Shown in pieces: positions 21,726 to 32,997 of a stretch of DNA of 64,000 bases (its first letter is position 1; each line of letters opens with the position of its first letter). This DNA comes from Armillaria gallica. Taxonomy: Eukaryota; Basidiomycota; Agaricomycetes; Agaricales; Physalacriaceae. The position numbers and the translations under genes are program-made. The stretch spans positions 1,240,001 through 1,304,000 of the forward strand of contig JBANDB010000011.1 of assembly GCA_037576215.1 (NCBI GenBank). Reading direction: 5' to 3'. The notes beneath the pieces are model-generated. The model was not told the DNA's origin, searched no databases, and saw only the letters and a list, made by a program, of their open reading frames with translations.

Positions 21726-23306
21726 TTACAATAGATACACAAACGTTGGAGCCAAATCTCCATCCATCCCTTCAATCTCCTGTCCTAGTAACTTCCTCTT
21801 CTTCTGATTCATCCACACGAAATACCCTAAGCACAGCGCAGCCCCCAATGCTATCCCGCCGCTGAACGCTATCATCACGCGCGTTCCAAGTATATATTCG
21901 GGCGCAGTGCTTAAGCTCCCCAGCAACCATGTGGACAGTATCCCCCCTGCATTTGTCATCATAAATGCAATGGCAATCGCTGTCGCACGACGAACGTGCG
22001 GTGCTGAATTCATCGCATTCCATGTCGACAGTGTCGGGGTGGAGGTATACACACCAGGTATCGACAGAAAGAGGCTGCCATACTGGGTCTTTGCTGATGA
22101 CGAGGTGAGGAATATGGTGAATCCAACCAATGCGGCGATGTTGGAGGCGATAACAACAATACCGCGGATATGATGCCGATCGCATAGATAGGCACTCGTC
22201 AGTGACGTTGCAAAGGCGGCTGCAAACGGTGGTACACTCATGAGCTGTGCACGAGCAGCAGTGTATCCCAAGCTCTGGACAATCGACGGGGTAAAGCTAC
22301 GAATAATAGAGTCAGGACACTGATAACAATAAGACAGGAAATACGCACAAGCCCAAGCCATAGAGAAGAGTACCCGAAAAGAAGAATGCGACACTAAGGA
22401 TCCAAACGTGCGGTGCGACGAATGCCTTCCTCACTTCTCTCCACTCAAATTTCTCTCCTCCAGACTCAGCAACCTGATTGGCCACATATTCGCGTTCTGC
22501 TGGACTCAAAAATTTCACAGCCATAGCATCCCGAGGCATGAGAAAGTAGCTCATAAGGCCCCAAGCGACGGTGAACGCGCCCTCGAGGATGAATATCCAC
22601 CGCCATCCTGCACGCCCACCTACACCGTCCATTCGTATGATGCCATAGGCGAGGATTCCTGAGAACGCCCCTGAAATCAAGGCAAAAGCGAAAAATGTGG
22701 CAATACGGGTGGTCATCTTTGCACGAGGGTAGAAATTGGTGAGGTATAATATCATACCAGGGAAGACACCGCCTTCGAAGACGCCGAGGAAGAACCGACA
22801 GGCGAGGAGGCCGTCATAGCTCGTCACCACTCCTTGAAGAACGGTGGCAATGCCCCAGATGGTCATTAAGGTGGGAAGAAGATAGTTCGGTCCAATGACC
22901 TGAGTGGATGCAATAAGCTCGGGAATGCTGGAAGTATGCATATCGACGTACTCGGAGCAGTAGATTTAAGGGCAGTTCTATAAGAATATACGGGACGTAT
23001 GTGACGGTCAGCGCGATGCTATACTGCTTGTTTGTCATTTGAAGGTCGTGTTGAAGGCCTGCAATGCGCGCGTTGCCGATATTTATTCTGTCCTTTGGCG
23101 ACTTTCAGTGATCGAAGGAATCAAAAGGACAAAGAAAAACGTACCAGGAACGACAAGAAATAGAACATCCCCATGACTGGCAGCAGAAACAAGTCGAGCT
23201 TGAGCCAAACCCTCCTTGCGGACACTACATCAAGCCGAACGCTGTGAGAGCTCTCCTCGCTGCTGAGACCTTTCGCATCGTGATCGTCCTGAAGGGAATG
23301 CGCCAT
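21726..23306 (-). CDS. Dal5-like MFS anion:cation symporter (copy 2)
   Basis: Four exons fit exactly: 23145-23306, 22952-23092, 22349-22899 and 21726-22296, giving 474 aa. Motifs are those of the allantoate/nicotinate permease branch of the major facilitator superfamily: VWLKLDLFLLPVMGMFYFLSFL then DRINIGNARIAGL, RFFLGVFEGGVFPGMILYLT, GWRWIFILEGAFTVAWG, and SLGYTAARAQLMSVPPFAA opening the second six-helix half. It should move small organic anions or amides with protons across the plasma membrane; the substrate cannot be told. The other copies have DRTNIGNAR; here Thr is replaced by Ile. Frame intact. Confidence 0.88.
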
Positions 23307-24021
23307 GATTATCAGAGATCAGAACGTGAATAACGGGATATATATACCCACAATCAATGACAAGGTCATGGGAGAAGGAATGAGTGATGAACCAAAGATA
23401 TTTGCAGAAAGAATAGCACAGAGAACGAAAACGGACTGTTATCTGTCCTCTCCGTAATAGAAAGGTTATCACTGGTTAGTTATCCTGGCTGCAGTGTCCT
23501 GGACGGGATGGCGAGAGTCCAACCGGACAGAAAATGAAGTGAACCTTATCTATGTATTCTCCGTCGTACGCAATACGGCACCTCTCACTCTCCATCGAGG
23601 ACGACCAAAATAGCACACAATTTTCTCGAGGCATGTGCAACGTGCCAGGCAGCGCAAAAAGGATTACATATCCCATGCGGTGGCCACAGTCTCAAAGGTA
23701 AGAGCCTGGAGCATGGTGGTTCATTGTCGAAACGCATTGGCGGGATAAGAGTTAGAAGCCGTTGAAATGCTTTTGGATATTCTTTCGCACGCTACGCGTC
23801 ATACGACATGATGGCCCTTACTAGCGGCCTTGCCACACCGTCGAGCCTTTCGACGTCGATTGTACGCGCACAGGTATGACAATGGCCATCGTCATCTTCA
23901 TTAGTGCAGATTTCTGTTCCTCGCCAGTGACATTAACAGGCTCCCGATTACATCTTCTGTGAAAATGGCGAAAGAGAATGCATACAGAAACGTGACATCG
24001 AATTCCTGATGAAGATTTCAT
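23307..24021. other. Array spacer
   Basis: No gene. The DNA parallels the 5' flanks of transporter copies 1 and 3 ('cgaaaacggactgttatctgt', 'tggatattctttcgcacgc'). Confidence 0.5.
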
Positions 24022-25682
24022 CTAGACCCGTGTCCTAGTTAAATCCAGTTCTTCCATCCTCGCCCGAATAAAAGACTCCAGTAATTCGGATAGGGCACCC
24101 CATCCCGCACGGTCTGGAGACATAAAGGCGCAGTGTACCCGACACTGCAGAGTAAGAAGTTGACTGAGAAATCGGGCGGCCTCCTTCGTTTTGACATTCC
24201 GATCTTCAGCTGGATCAATTCAGGAAGCGATGGCATACTGGCGTGCGGAGGAACTTCCGCAAAACTGTTGAGATAGAGACCTAATCTCTCCAGGTGCCCA
24301 CCGTGCTCGGCGATAACGGTCAGAGTTTCCCAGTCGCAATAGGGATGATAAACATCTAACGGTAAAAAATACGTCGGTGAAGGGTTGAGAACAAGCTCTT
24401 TGAGTGTGTCCCAGTCCTGGAGGATGCTCTTGATGTCATCGTTGGATAGCTGAAGGGGGCATGCGTGGTAGATCGAAAACGGACAACACTGCGGCAGTGG
24501 AACAACGATTGGATGTCTGTAAGCGATATACGTCCGTCGGGAGGGACGTCATGCTCATTCTCCGTCGAATCATATGCATCAGATATTATTGATATTTCGT
24601 GTAGGAATTTGCAACGTAATGATATGGTCCTAGTGAGTGTCCGAGTAGCTTTCGGGGACTCGGGCTTGTACGGCTGTAAAGACAGCTTGGTCAACACGGG
24701 GAATTCTGTACAGAGGAGATGGGTAGTGGCATCGAAATAAGAAATTGCAAGGCTGAAGCTTCGGAGTTTGCTGGACAATGTGACAGGAGAAGCGGGAGGA
24801 GAGGCGAAAAAAAGGGATCTACTCATGTACTTGTTAATGTGAGCATCGATGGTTTCGATATTGGGAAGGGATGCAGTTGAAGAAATGACATCGTACAAGT
24901 CTAGCATTAGGGTGATCTCGAGGACCTTGAGATACTGTGATTTTGGAAGAAGCCGTGAAAGAGCGGGTTTTAAATGACCTTGATATGCGTCGCGACAGGA
25001 GCCGAGGTGCAAGGTGAAGTTCTGGAGATGCGGCATGCGCGCGGCTATGTGCTCGAAATACTGCAGAATGGGTTCATAAATCGCACGGTCTCCTAGTTCG
25101 AGCATCAGAGTAAACGTTTCGATGCCTTCGTGCATGAAGAGGACCGAGTCGCGCCACAGGTCATCCTGAACATATAACCAGGAAAAGTCGGTGAGATTAG
25201 GAAGAAACACCATAGAATCGAGCCCCAGCACAGCAATGTCGCTTATGATAGAACGATAATTCGTGTACGTGGACGTATCATCCAGGATGCGTACTCGGTG
25301 TCTGTATAGGTCAAAACGGGCCCACCCGCTCGGCATAGGGAGGGATTTGAATGACTGTCAGAGGCGCATAGTTAGCCCCATGACGGGACTCATTCCTCTA
25401 CATACTCACGCCTTGGTCTGCTGGTCGATCTTCGACAGGTGCTAGGAGACGAAAAATGGCACTAGGATCACCGATTTGACGCCAAATCAAATCCATGGTA
25501 ATGTCCGCCCATAGTTTACAGACAGTGAGAGGTCCGCGTACGAGTGAGCCACGGGTACCGTTACTGACAAACTCCGTGATGATTGCGGTGCATCTCGTTC
25601 CTGAGGGTAAGTCAGCATTTGAGCAGAACTTTATTGTAAGAATCTCTCACGAAGTTACGGGCAAGGCTAAAGGTGTGGTCAT
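24022..25682 (-). pseudogene. F-box/LRR protein, pseudogene (copy 2)
   Basis: Collinear with the intact copies, including the start (ATG at 25682), both introns and the end (TAG 24022-24024). A 29-bp stretch that would encode the start of the F-box (MHRIFTIPEL) is missing near 25586, between two GCGG direct repeats, and the frame is lost. A one-base deletion near 24480 ('VVRF' region, TTTTTCG reduced to TTTTCG) and another shift near 24180 (before the 'FLSQ' equivalent) break the C-terminal part. The middle still reads well (326 codons from 25336). It is surely non-functional as an F-box protein. Confidence 0.85.
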
Positions 25683-26127
25683 GGTGGAAAGGAAAGATGA
25701 CGGGTCCCAATTTGGACAGATCAAAAACATGGCAATGCCGATCTTGCCGAAGATCAGCTTACAACGGCAACAAAACAGCATTGTTATACTCGTCACGGTC
25801 AACGCCTTTGAAAAATACGCAAAATTCGATGGAGGCGAAAAAAGTGACAGACATTCAGTCAACGCAAATATGTCTGCTGTCTGTGGTCGAGACTCGACAT
25901 AGACTTAAGAAACCTTCGTATATAGTCCTTCTCTATCTATCTCCGTCCTTGCGACCTTCTTAGCTGCATATCATAGTACGCCTTGGGCTGCCTGGATAGC
26001 TCCGCGATACCTCGAAAGACTCTGCGTTGACTTCACCTTGGCACATTGGATTTCAGTCCTCGCAATATCGTGTAACAGGTCACGGGATGTGACCGAACGC
26101 GTTGCCGCAAAATTCTTGAGCTACGAG
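25683..26127. other. Array spacer with palindrome
   Basis: Upstream region of F-box copy 2. It carries GGTCACGGGATGTGACC at 26078-26094, about 400 bp upstream of the gene start. The equivalent 17-mer lies about 410 bp upstream of F-box copy 3. Confidence 0.55.
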
Positions 26128-26507
26128 CAAGGGGGCACCGGAATGTCGTCCCGGCACATCCGGTAGGGTGGTTGCCCCCGGAGGGCCTGAAAAAAATCTT
26201 AGAACACAGACTTTTGGGTTCTCTAAGGGCACAAAAATGGCATTTGCATACATATTAGTACCATTACTTCTATACAAGCAGTATTCCCAATGGCTATCCT
26301 GAAAGATCACCAAGAAACTAACATCCGAGGCAGGCAAGAGGCAGGTATGCAAGAAGCCGGAGATTCACCGGAGAACAGCCATATGATGTCATAAAACCGA
26401 CCTATATATAGGTATAATAGAGTCACGTGGGTGGTTGGTTGCTCCTTGCCGGCCTGAAATAAATTTTTGGACCTTATGTGCAAAAATTTATTTGGTGTGC
26501 CCCCTTG
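26128..26507. mobile_element. hAT-type MITE, 380 bp
   Basis: Perfect 11-bp terminal inverted repeats CAAGGGGGCAC (26128-26138) and GTGCCCCCTTG (26497-26507) are flanked by a perfect 8-bp duplication GCTACGAG at 26120-26127 and 26508-26515. An 8-bp target duplication is diagnostic of the hAT family. There is no coding capacity, so it is a miniature non-autonomous element. The same spacer beside F-box copy 3 (about 32070-32120) lacks it, so it arrived after the array duplicated. Confidence 0.93.
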
Positions 26508-27402
26508 GCTACGAGGATTCGTTGGACATGCATGCCTGCGAGGCAGAAAATGGAACTCTCTATACAGCGCTCCATTTCGATGTCAGGTCATGTGAATAAA
26601 CTACGTGCCAAGTCAAAACAGTGCTGAGCGGTTCAAATGGCTCGAAGCCCACTGGTTTATTCTTTTGAACTTGAACTTAGCCAAGCCCCACAATGGTCGC
26701 AGGGAAGAATCTAGCGGAAACCACTACTTATGAGTTAACACTAACATTAACAAAGTTCGACAAGGAGCACGTGCTTGCAAGTCGAATACGACATCTAATA
26801 CCAACGCCGTCACAGCGACTTCGAAGTTCACAGCACCTTGACCGAGACTGGAGCTAGGCTCCAGACCTATCTCCAGAAACAGCTAGACCCCAGAATCAGA
26901 TTTCCAAACAGACAACATACCAATCAAGAACGACGGGAAACGGCGACCACTGTGTTTACCGCGGGGACCTTGTAGTCGCCGATCTGTCAAGTGCAGGTAC
27001 CCTCCCTGTTCAAATGACACCTGATACAGCCATTCCATCACATGAGAATGAAACCAGAACAAAGGACCCTGTTACTAGGAAGCGGGCTAAGCAATATGGT
27101 TCAAAAAATGACCTCGCTAAGAAGCCCTGGCTATGCGAGCATTCAGCCGGAGATATTGACATGTGCTCTCATAATTATATTACAGTTACAACAAACAGGG
27201 CCTGGATGAAATTTAGCATCCCTTGAAATTCCCGCGAGTGGTGGGAGCAAGAAATCTATATTTGCGCTTGGTATACCTCACTGATTGACCAATAAAGTGA
27301 CTCACCTCGAAGAAAGATAATTGGGGCATATCCGATACGATCTGAACGAGGATGAAATGATCAACGACCACCACCATACGAATGAATGGAAACAACCTAC
27401 CA
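26508..27402. other. Array spacer
   Basis: No gene. It is similar in places to 32130-32990, the equivalent spacer of the next unit ('tttcgatgtcagg', 'tgaaatttagcatcccttg'-like text). Confidence 0.45.
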
Positions 27403-28989
27403 TCATAACAGATACACAAACGAGGGAGCCAAATCTCCATCCATCCCTTTACCGTCCTGTCCCTGCATTTTCCTCTTCTTTTGATTCATCAACACGAAAT
27501 ACCCTAAGCACAGTGCAGATCCCAAAGCCATCCCACCGCTGAACGCTATCATCACCCGGGTTCCAAGCACATACTTGGGGGCAGTGCTCAAGCTCCCCAG
27601 TAGCCATGTTGATAGAATCCCCCCGGCGTTCGTCATCATGAACCCAAGAGCAATAGCTGTTGCACGACGAACGTGTGGTGCTGAATTGGCAGAGTTCCAT
27701 GTCGACAGTGTTGGAGCAGAGGTGTACACACCAGGTATCGACAGAAAGAGACTGCCATACTGGATCTTTGTTGACGACGAGGTGAGGAATATGATGAATC
27801 CTATCAAGGCGATGATGGAAGTGGCGACACAGACAAGGCCGCGGATATGGAACCTGTCACACAGGTAGGCCGTCGACATTGACAAGGCAAAGGCAGCTGC
27901 AAATGGCGGCACACTCATGAGCTGCGAGCGAGCTGCTGTATATCCCAAGCTCTGGACAATCGACGGCGTAAAACTATGAATAATACAGTCAGGAAATTGA
28001 TAACAACAAGACCGGAAGGGAAGTACATACTAGGCCAAGCCATAGAGGACAGCGCCCGAAAAGAAGAATATAATCCCGAGGATCCAAACGTGCGGCGCGA
28101 GGAATGCCTTCCTCACTTCTCTCCACTCAAACTTGTCTCCTCCAGACTCAGCAACCTGACTGGCTACATATTTCCGTTCTGTCGGACGTAAAAATCTCGC
28201 AGCCAGGGCATCTCGAGGCATAAGAAAGTAGCTCATAAGGCCCCAAGCGACAGTGAATGCACCCTCGAGTATGAATATCCATCGCCATCCTGCATGTCCA
28301 CCTACACCGTCCATGCGTATGATACCATAGGCGAGGATTCCTGAGAACGCTCCTGACAGAGAGGCAGAAGCGAAAAATGCCGCTACGCGGGTGGTCATCT
28401 TGGCACGAGGGTAGAAATGTGTCAGGTATAATACCAGTCCGGGGAAGACGCCGCCTTCAAAGACGCCGAGGAAGAACCGACAGGCAAGCAGGCCGCCATA
28501 GCTCGTCACCACTCCTTGAAGAGCGGTGACGATGCCCCAGATGGTCAATAAGGTGGGAAGCAGATAGTTCGGTCCAATGACCTGAGTCAATACCAATAAG
28601 CTCGAGAACACTATAAATATGCAAATCGACGTACTCGAAGTAGGAGATTTGAGGGTAATTCAGCAACAATGTACGGGACGTATGTGACGGTCAGCGCGAT
28701 GCTATACTGCTTGTTTGTCATTTGGAGATCGCGCTGAAGGCCTGCAATGCGTGCATTTCCGATGTTCGTTCTGTCCTGTTGTGACCTTCAGCGATCGAAG
28801 GAATCGAAAAGATAATGGACAACGTACCAGGAACGACAAGAAATAGAACATTGCTATGACTGGCAGCAGAAACAAGTCCAGCTTCAGCCATACCCTCCTT
28901 GCCGACACCGCGTCAAGTTCGATGCTGTGATGGCTCTTTTCGCTGTCGGAGACCCTTGAATCGTGGCTGTCCTGAAGAGAGTCGGTCAT
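27403..28989 (-). CDS. Dal5-like MFS anion:cation symporter (copy 3)
   Basis: Exons 28828-28989, 28635-28775, 28031-28581 and 27403-27973 have the same lengths as copy 2 (162, 141, 551 and 571 nt), giving 474 aa. It starts MTDSLQDSHDSRVSDSEKSH. The family signature DRTNIGNARIAGLQ follows the first helix, then FFLGVFEGGVFPGLVLYLTH, GWRWIFILEGAFTVAWG and TAARSQLMSVPPFAAAFAL. The C-terminus GMDGDLAPSFVYLL is shared by all copies. Twelve helices are expected; plasma membrane; substrate unknown. Intact. Confidence 0.88.
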
Positions 28990-29395
28990 GATTGTTAGTG
29001 ATAGCGGAGATGGATAGTAACGGATTATATATCCAGGATCAATCGCAAGGACATGGGAGGAAGAATCCCGCCATACAGAAGGAATGATTGATGAACATGA
29101 GATATATACAGGAATGATTTCACAGAGAAAGAAAACGGGCTTTTGTCTGTCCTCTCCGAAATAGAAAGGCTACCGCTGGTTAGGAATCTTGGCTGCGGTA
29201 TCCCAGAGTACGATGACGAGAATAGGACTGGACGACTAAAAAATGAAGCGAACCTTATCTGTTCTCCCGCCGTACCTACTGATACCGCTCCTTCCATTCT
29301 CCATCGAGGACGACCAGAATAGAACACAATTTTCTTAGAGGCCGGTGTAAGACGCCAGACAGAACATTTTCTCATCAAGAAGATTCCATATCGCA
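28990..29395. other. Promoter-side flank of transporter copy 3
   Basis: No gene. It holds a sequence shared with the flanks of copies 1, 2 and 4 up to the GC-rich insert at 29396. Confidence 0.45.
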
Positions 29396-29545
29396 AGCCC
29401 TGGCCTAAGCCCGAGCCATGCCCGAGCGCTGTAGGGCTTTGGCTCATGGCTCGGGCTTGTGAATACGAAAGTCAGGCCAGATTCAAGCCAGGCCAAAGCC
29501 CTCAAAGCCAGGCCAAGCGCAGCCTTATAAAGCACCAATCACGTG
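29396..29545. repeat. GC-rich hairpin insert
   Basis: Absent from the matching flanks of copies 1 and 2, where the sequence passes directly to 'gtggccac'. It contains a perfect 14-bp inverted repeat, AAGCCCGAGCCATG at 29407-29420 and CATGGCTCGGGCTT at 29445-29458, followed by reiterated AGCCAGGCCAA units. It may be a small mobile repeat. No target duplication seen. Confidence 0.6.
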
Positions 29546-29903
29546 TGGTGGCCACAAACCCAACGACGAGAGTGAGAACATGGTAGTTACGTTGAGAACG
29601 TTTAACGTTCACGATCAAAACCTAAGGGCGGATATGAGTTGTGCCTGTTTTGAATATTGAAATGTTTTTGGATATTCTTTCACACGCATGCGTCGTGCGA
29701 CATGACCCGCCGCCTTTTTACGTTCATTGTTCTGTACTAATATGCACCTGTGCAGGCGTGACAACAGGCGTCTTCATCTTCATTAGTGTCGATTTCTATT
29801 CTTTACCAGCGACATTAACAGGCTCTCCATTACATCTTCTACGAAGATAGCAAAAGAAAATAAACACAGAAACATAACACCAAATCCCTAGCGAAGATTT
29901 CAT
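29546..29903. other. Array spacer
   Basis: No gene. It is similar to 23690-24020 in the neighbouring unit. Confidence 0.45.
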
Positions 29904-31629
29904 CTAGTAGACCCATGCCCTAGCCAAATCCCGTTCTTCCATCCTCACCCGAATAAAGGACTCTAGTAATTCGGATAGTATATGCCATCCCGCTCTGTTT
30001 GGGTAGTCATAGGCGTAGTCTACCTGACACTGAAGAGTAAGAAACTGGCTGAGAAACCGGGCGGGTCCTAGCACATCCTTCATTTTGGAAGGAAGTTTCG
30101 AAGTTCCGACGCTCAGTTCCCTTAATTTGGGCAACGGCGGCATACCTACACACGGAGGTATCTTTGCAAAACCATCGAGATGGAGACCCAAACGCTCCAG
30201 GTGCCCTCCATGCTCGGCAACAACGGCCAGAGTTTCCCAGTCGGAATATGGTTCAGACACATCCGGCAGCGACACATGCGATGGGTAATCATTGAGGGTA
30301 AGATCAACGACCGTGACCCAGTTTGTGAGGAGGTTCCTAATGTCACTATTGGTGAGATGAAGTGGTAGAACGTGGGTGATCGAAAAGCGTACAACACTGC
30401 GGCAGCCGAACAATGGTTGGATGTCAGCGAGTGTTATACGTCCGTCGGTAAGGAGGTCAAGCCCGTTGGCAGTGTTTGCAGTGAGCGAGATGTCGCGTAG
30501 GGATTTGCAACGCAGTGCTATGGCCCTCGTGAGTGTCCGGGTAGATATCTGGGACTCGGGCATGTGCGACCATAAAGACAGCTTGGTCATCACAGGGAAC
30601 TCCGTACAGAGAAGATGGGTAGCAGCCACGGAATAAGAGATACCAAGGCTGAGGCTTTGGAGGCCACGGGGTAATGTGATATTGGACGTGGGGGGGTAGC
30701 GGGGAAACAGTGATCCAACGATGGAAGCGTCTATGGTTTCGAGATTGGGAAGAGATGCCGTTGAAGAAATGACATCATACAAGTCTAGTATTGGGGAGAC
30801 CTTGAGGACTTTGAGAGACCGTAATTTTGGAAGAAGCCATGAAAGTGCGGGCCCTATATGAGCTTGAGATGCAGTAGCATCGTGGTATAAGAGATTCAAA
30901 TAAAAGCTTTGAAGATGCGGCATGCGCGCAGCTACGTGCTCGAAATATTGCAAGACGGTTTCGTAAGTCTCGGGTTCTCCTAGCTGAAGGAAAAGGCTGA
31001 AACTTCGAACGCCTTCGTGCATGAAGAAGATCGACTCGCGCCACAAATCACCACAATCGTATGTCCAGGAAAGTTTGGTGAGATTGGGAAGAAGCACCGC
31101 AGAATCGGGCCGCAACACAGCAATGTCGCTTATGACGGAACGGTAATTCGTGCCCATCATATTATCAAGGTCACGTACTCGGCGCCTGTATGAGTCAAAG
31201 CGGGTCCATCCACTCGGTACCGGGAGAGTTTTGAATGACTGTCAAAAAGAAAAAGCGCATAGTTATCACCATGAGGAAATGCATTTCTTTTCTTGCTACT
31301 TACACAGCCCTGACGGTAAGGGTCATCTTCGTCTCGTGGTTGATCTTCGACAGATGCTAGGAGACGGAAAATGACGATAGGATCATAGATTTGACGCCAG
31401 ATCAAATCCATGGTGACGTCTGCCCATAGTTTACAGACAGTGAGAGGTCCGCGTACGAGTGAGCCACGGGTACTGTGACTGACAAACTCTGTGATAATTG
31501 CGGAGACCAGCTCCGGGATGGTAAAGATGCGGTGCATCTCGTTCCTGAGGGCGATTTAGTATTGAAGCCAAAATTTGTTGTAGGAGCCTCTCACGATGTT
31601 TCGGACAGAGCCAAAGGTACGGTGGTCAT
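29904..31629 (-). CDS. F-box protein with LRR-like tail (copy 3)
   Basis: Exons 31595-31629, 31304-31544 and 29904-31238 join in frame to give 536 aa. The start is MTTVPLALSETS, then the F-box MHRIFTIPELVSAIITEF...LTVCKLWADVTMDLIWRQI, and a long tail with LPNLTKLSWTY-, LPKLRSLKVLKV- and LPKLRELSVGTSKL-type leucine-rich segments. The C-terminus is RMEERDLARAWVY. Likely an SCF substrate receptor. It is intact and the best reference for copies 1 and 2. It lies 0.9 kb upstream of transporter copy 3 on the same strand. Confidence 0.87.
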
Positions 31630-32997
31630 GGTGTAAAGGAAAGCTGACGAGATTCCAAATTTGGACAGGTCACAAAACATGGCAATGCCGATCTTGCCGA
31701 GGCTCAGCTTACAACGGCAATGTGAGAAATTGAGTACGCAAATCCAATAGAGGCAAAAAGGTAAAGGAAATTAGGTCAACACAAACATCTCTGCTGCCAG
31801 TGGTCGACATAGACCTGTGAAGCCTTCGAACATCCCACCAACGTCGAGCATCTATTACCCCATCTAAACTTAAGTTTTCTCTATCCCAATCTCCCTCCTC
31901 GCGACCTTCTGCGCTATGGCTGATACGCCTCGGGCTGACCTGGAGGGTTCCGCGTCACCGTGAAAGGCTCTGCATTGAGAGCTTCACACTAGCACATTGG
32001 ATTTCTGTGTCGTAGCGAAGCGTCGCGATAACATGTAACAGGTCACGGGATGTGACCGGACGTGTCCCTTCAAAATCCTGAATTCTCTGTCGGGCATGTA
32101 TGTCGGCGACACTGAAAATAGAGCCCTCTGGACAGCGTCAATTTCGATGTCAGGGTTCCTGAGCATGTGAACTTGAATGAACCATGTGCCAGTTCGAACG
32201 GGGCCACACCGGCTTGGTCAAACTTACGAGAATACCAGAAGCCAATTACCCACACTGGTAGCAAGGAAGAACCTAGTAGATATCACTATCAGTTAACACT
32301 AATATTGCCGAATTTTGACAAGGAACACATACTTGCAAGTCGAATAGGACATCGAATACCAACGCCATCACAACGACCTCACAACACATGAGTGCAATCA
32401 TGTCTGCTTTCGACAGAGACGATCGCCTCCGACAAGGTCCTCGTGGTGTTTACAGTGGTCGCCGTTGCCAAGGTGTGGTAACTTTCGATTCGCATGTGGT
32501 CTGTTCCGACATCCGATTTTGGGTCTACCTAACTGTTGCTGGAGTCAGGTCTGAAGCTTAGCTCCAGTCTCGGTCAAACCCTGAACGCCACCTGATTCAG
32601 TCATCACATCACATGAGGGTGAACTAAAACGAAAGTGTTATTCAAGGAACCAGGAGGCGGGCCAAGTGATATAGTTCGAAAAATGACCTCGCCAAGAATA
32701 GTAGCCAAGGACCCCGGCTATGTGAACATTCAGCCAGATATGTCTCGTGCTGACTCTGGCATGATATCTGCCCAATGATGATGGACGCAGGTCTCGATGG
32801 CATTTTGCATCCCTTAGGATTCCCGCGAGTAGTGGAAACAAAAAATGGTATTCATGCATAGCATCTTAGATTTTTCATCGGTATGTCTCACCGGGTGACG
32901 ACTCGCCTTGAAAGATCATCGGGGCATATACATTACGACCTGAACTGTGGTCGATGATTAGCGCTCAGCAGGTATGAATTAAGCGAACACCTTACCA
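31630..32997. other. Array spacer with palindrome
   Basis: No gene. GGTCACGGGATGTGACC sits at 32041-32057, about 412 bp upstream of F-box copy 3. The remainder is similar to the spacer at 26500-27400. Confidence 0.5.
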
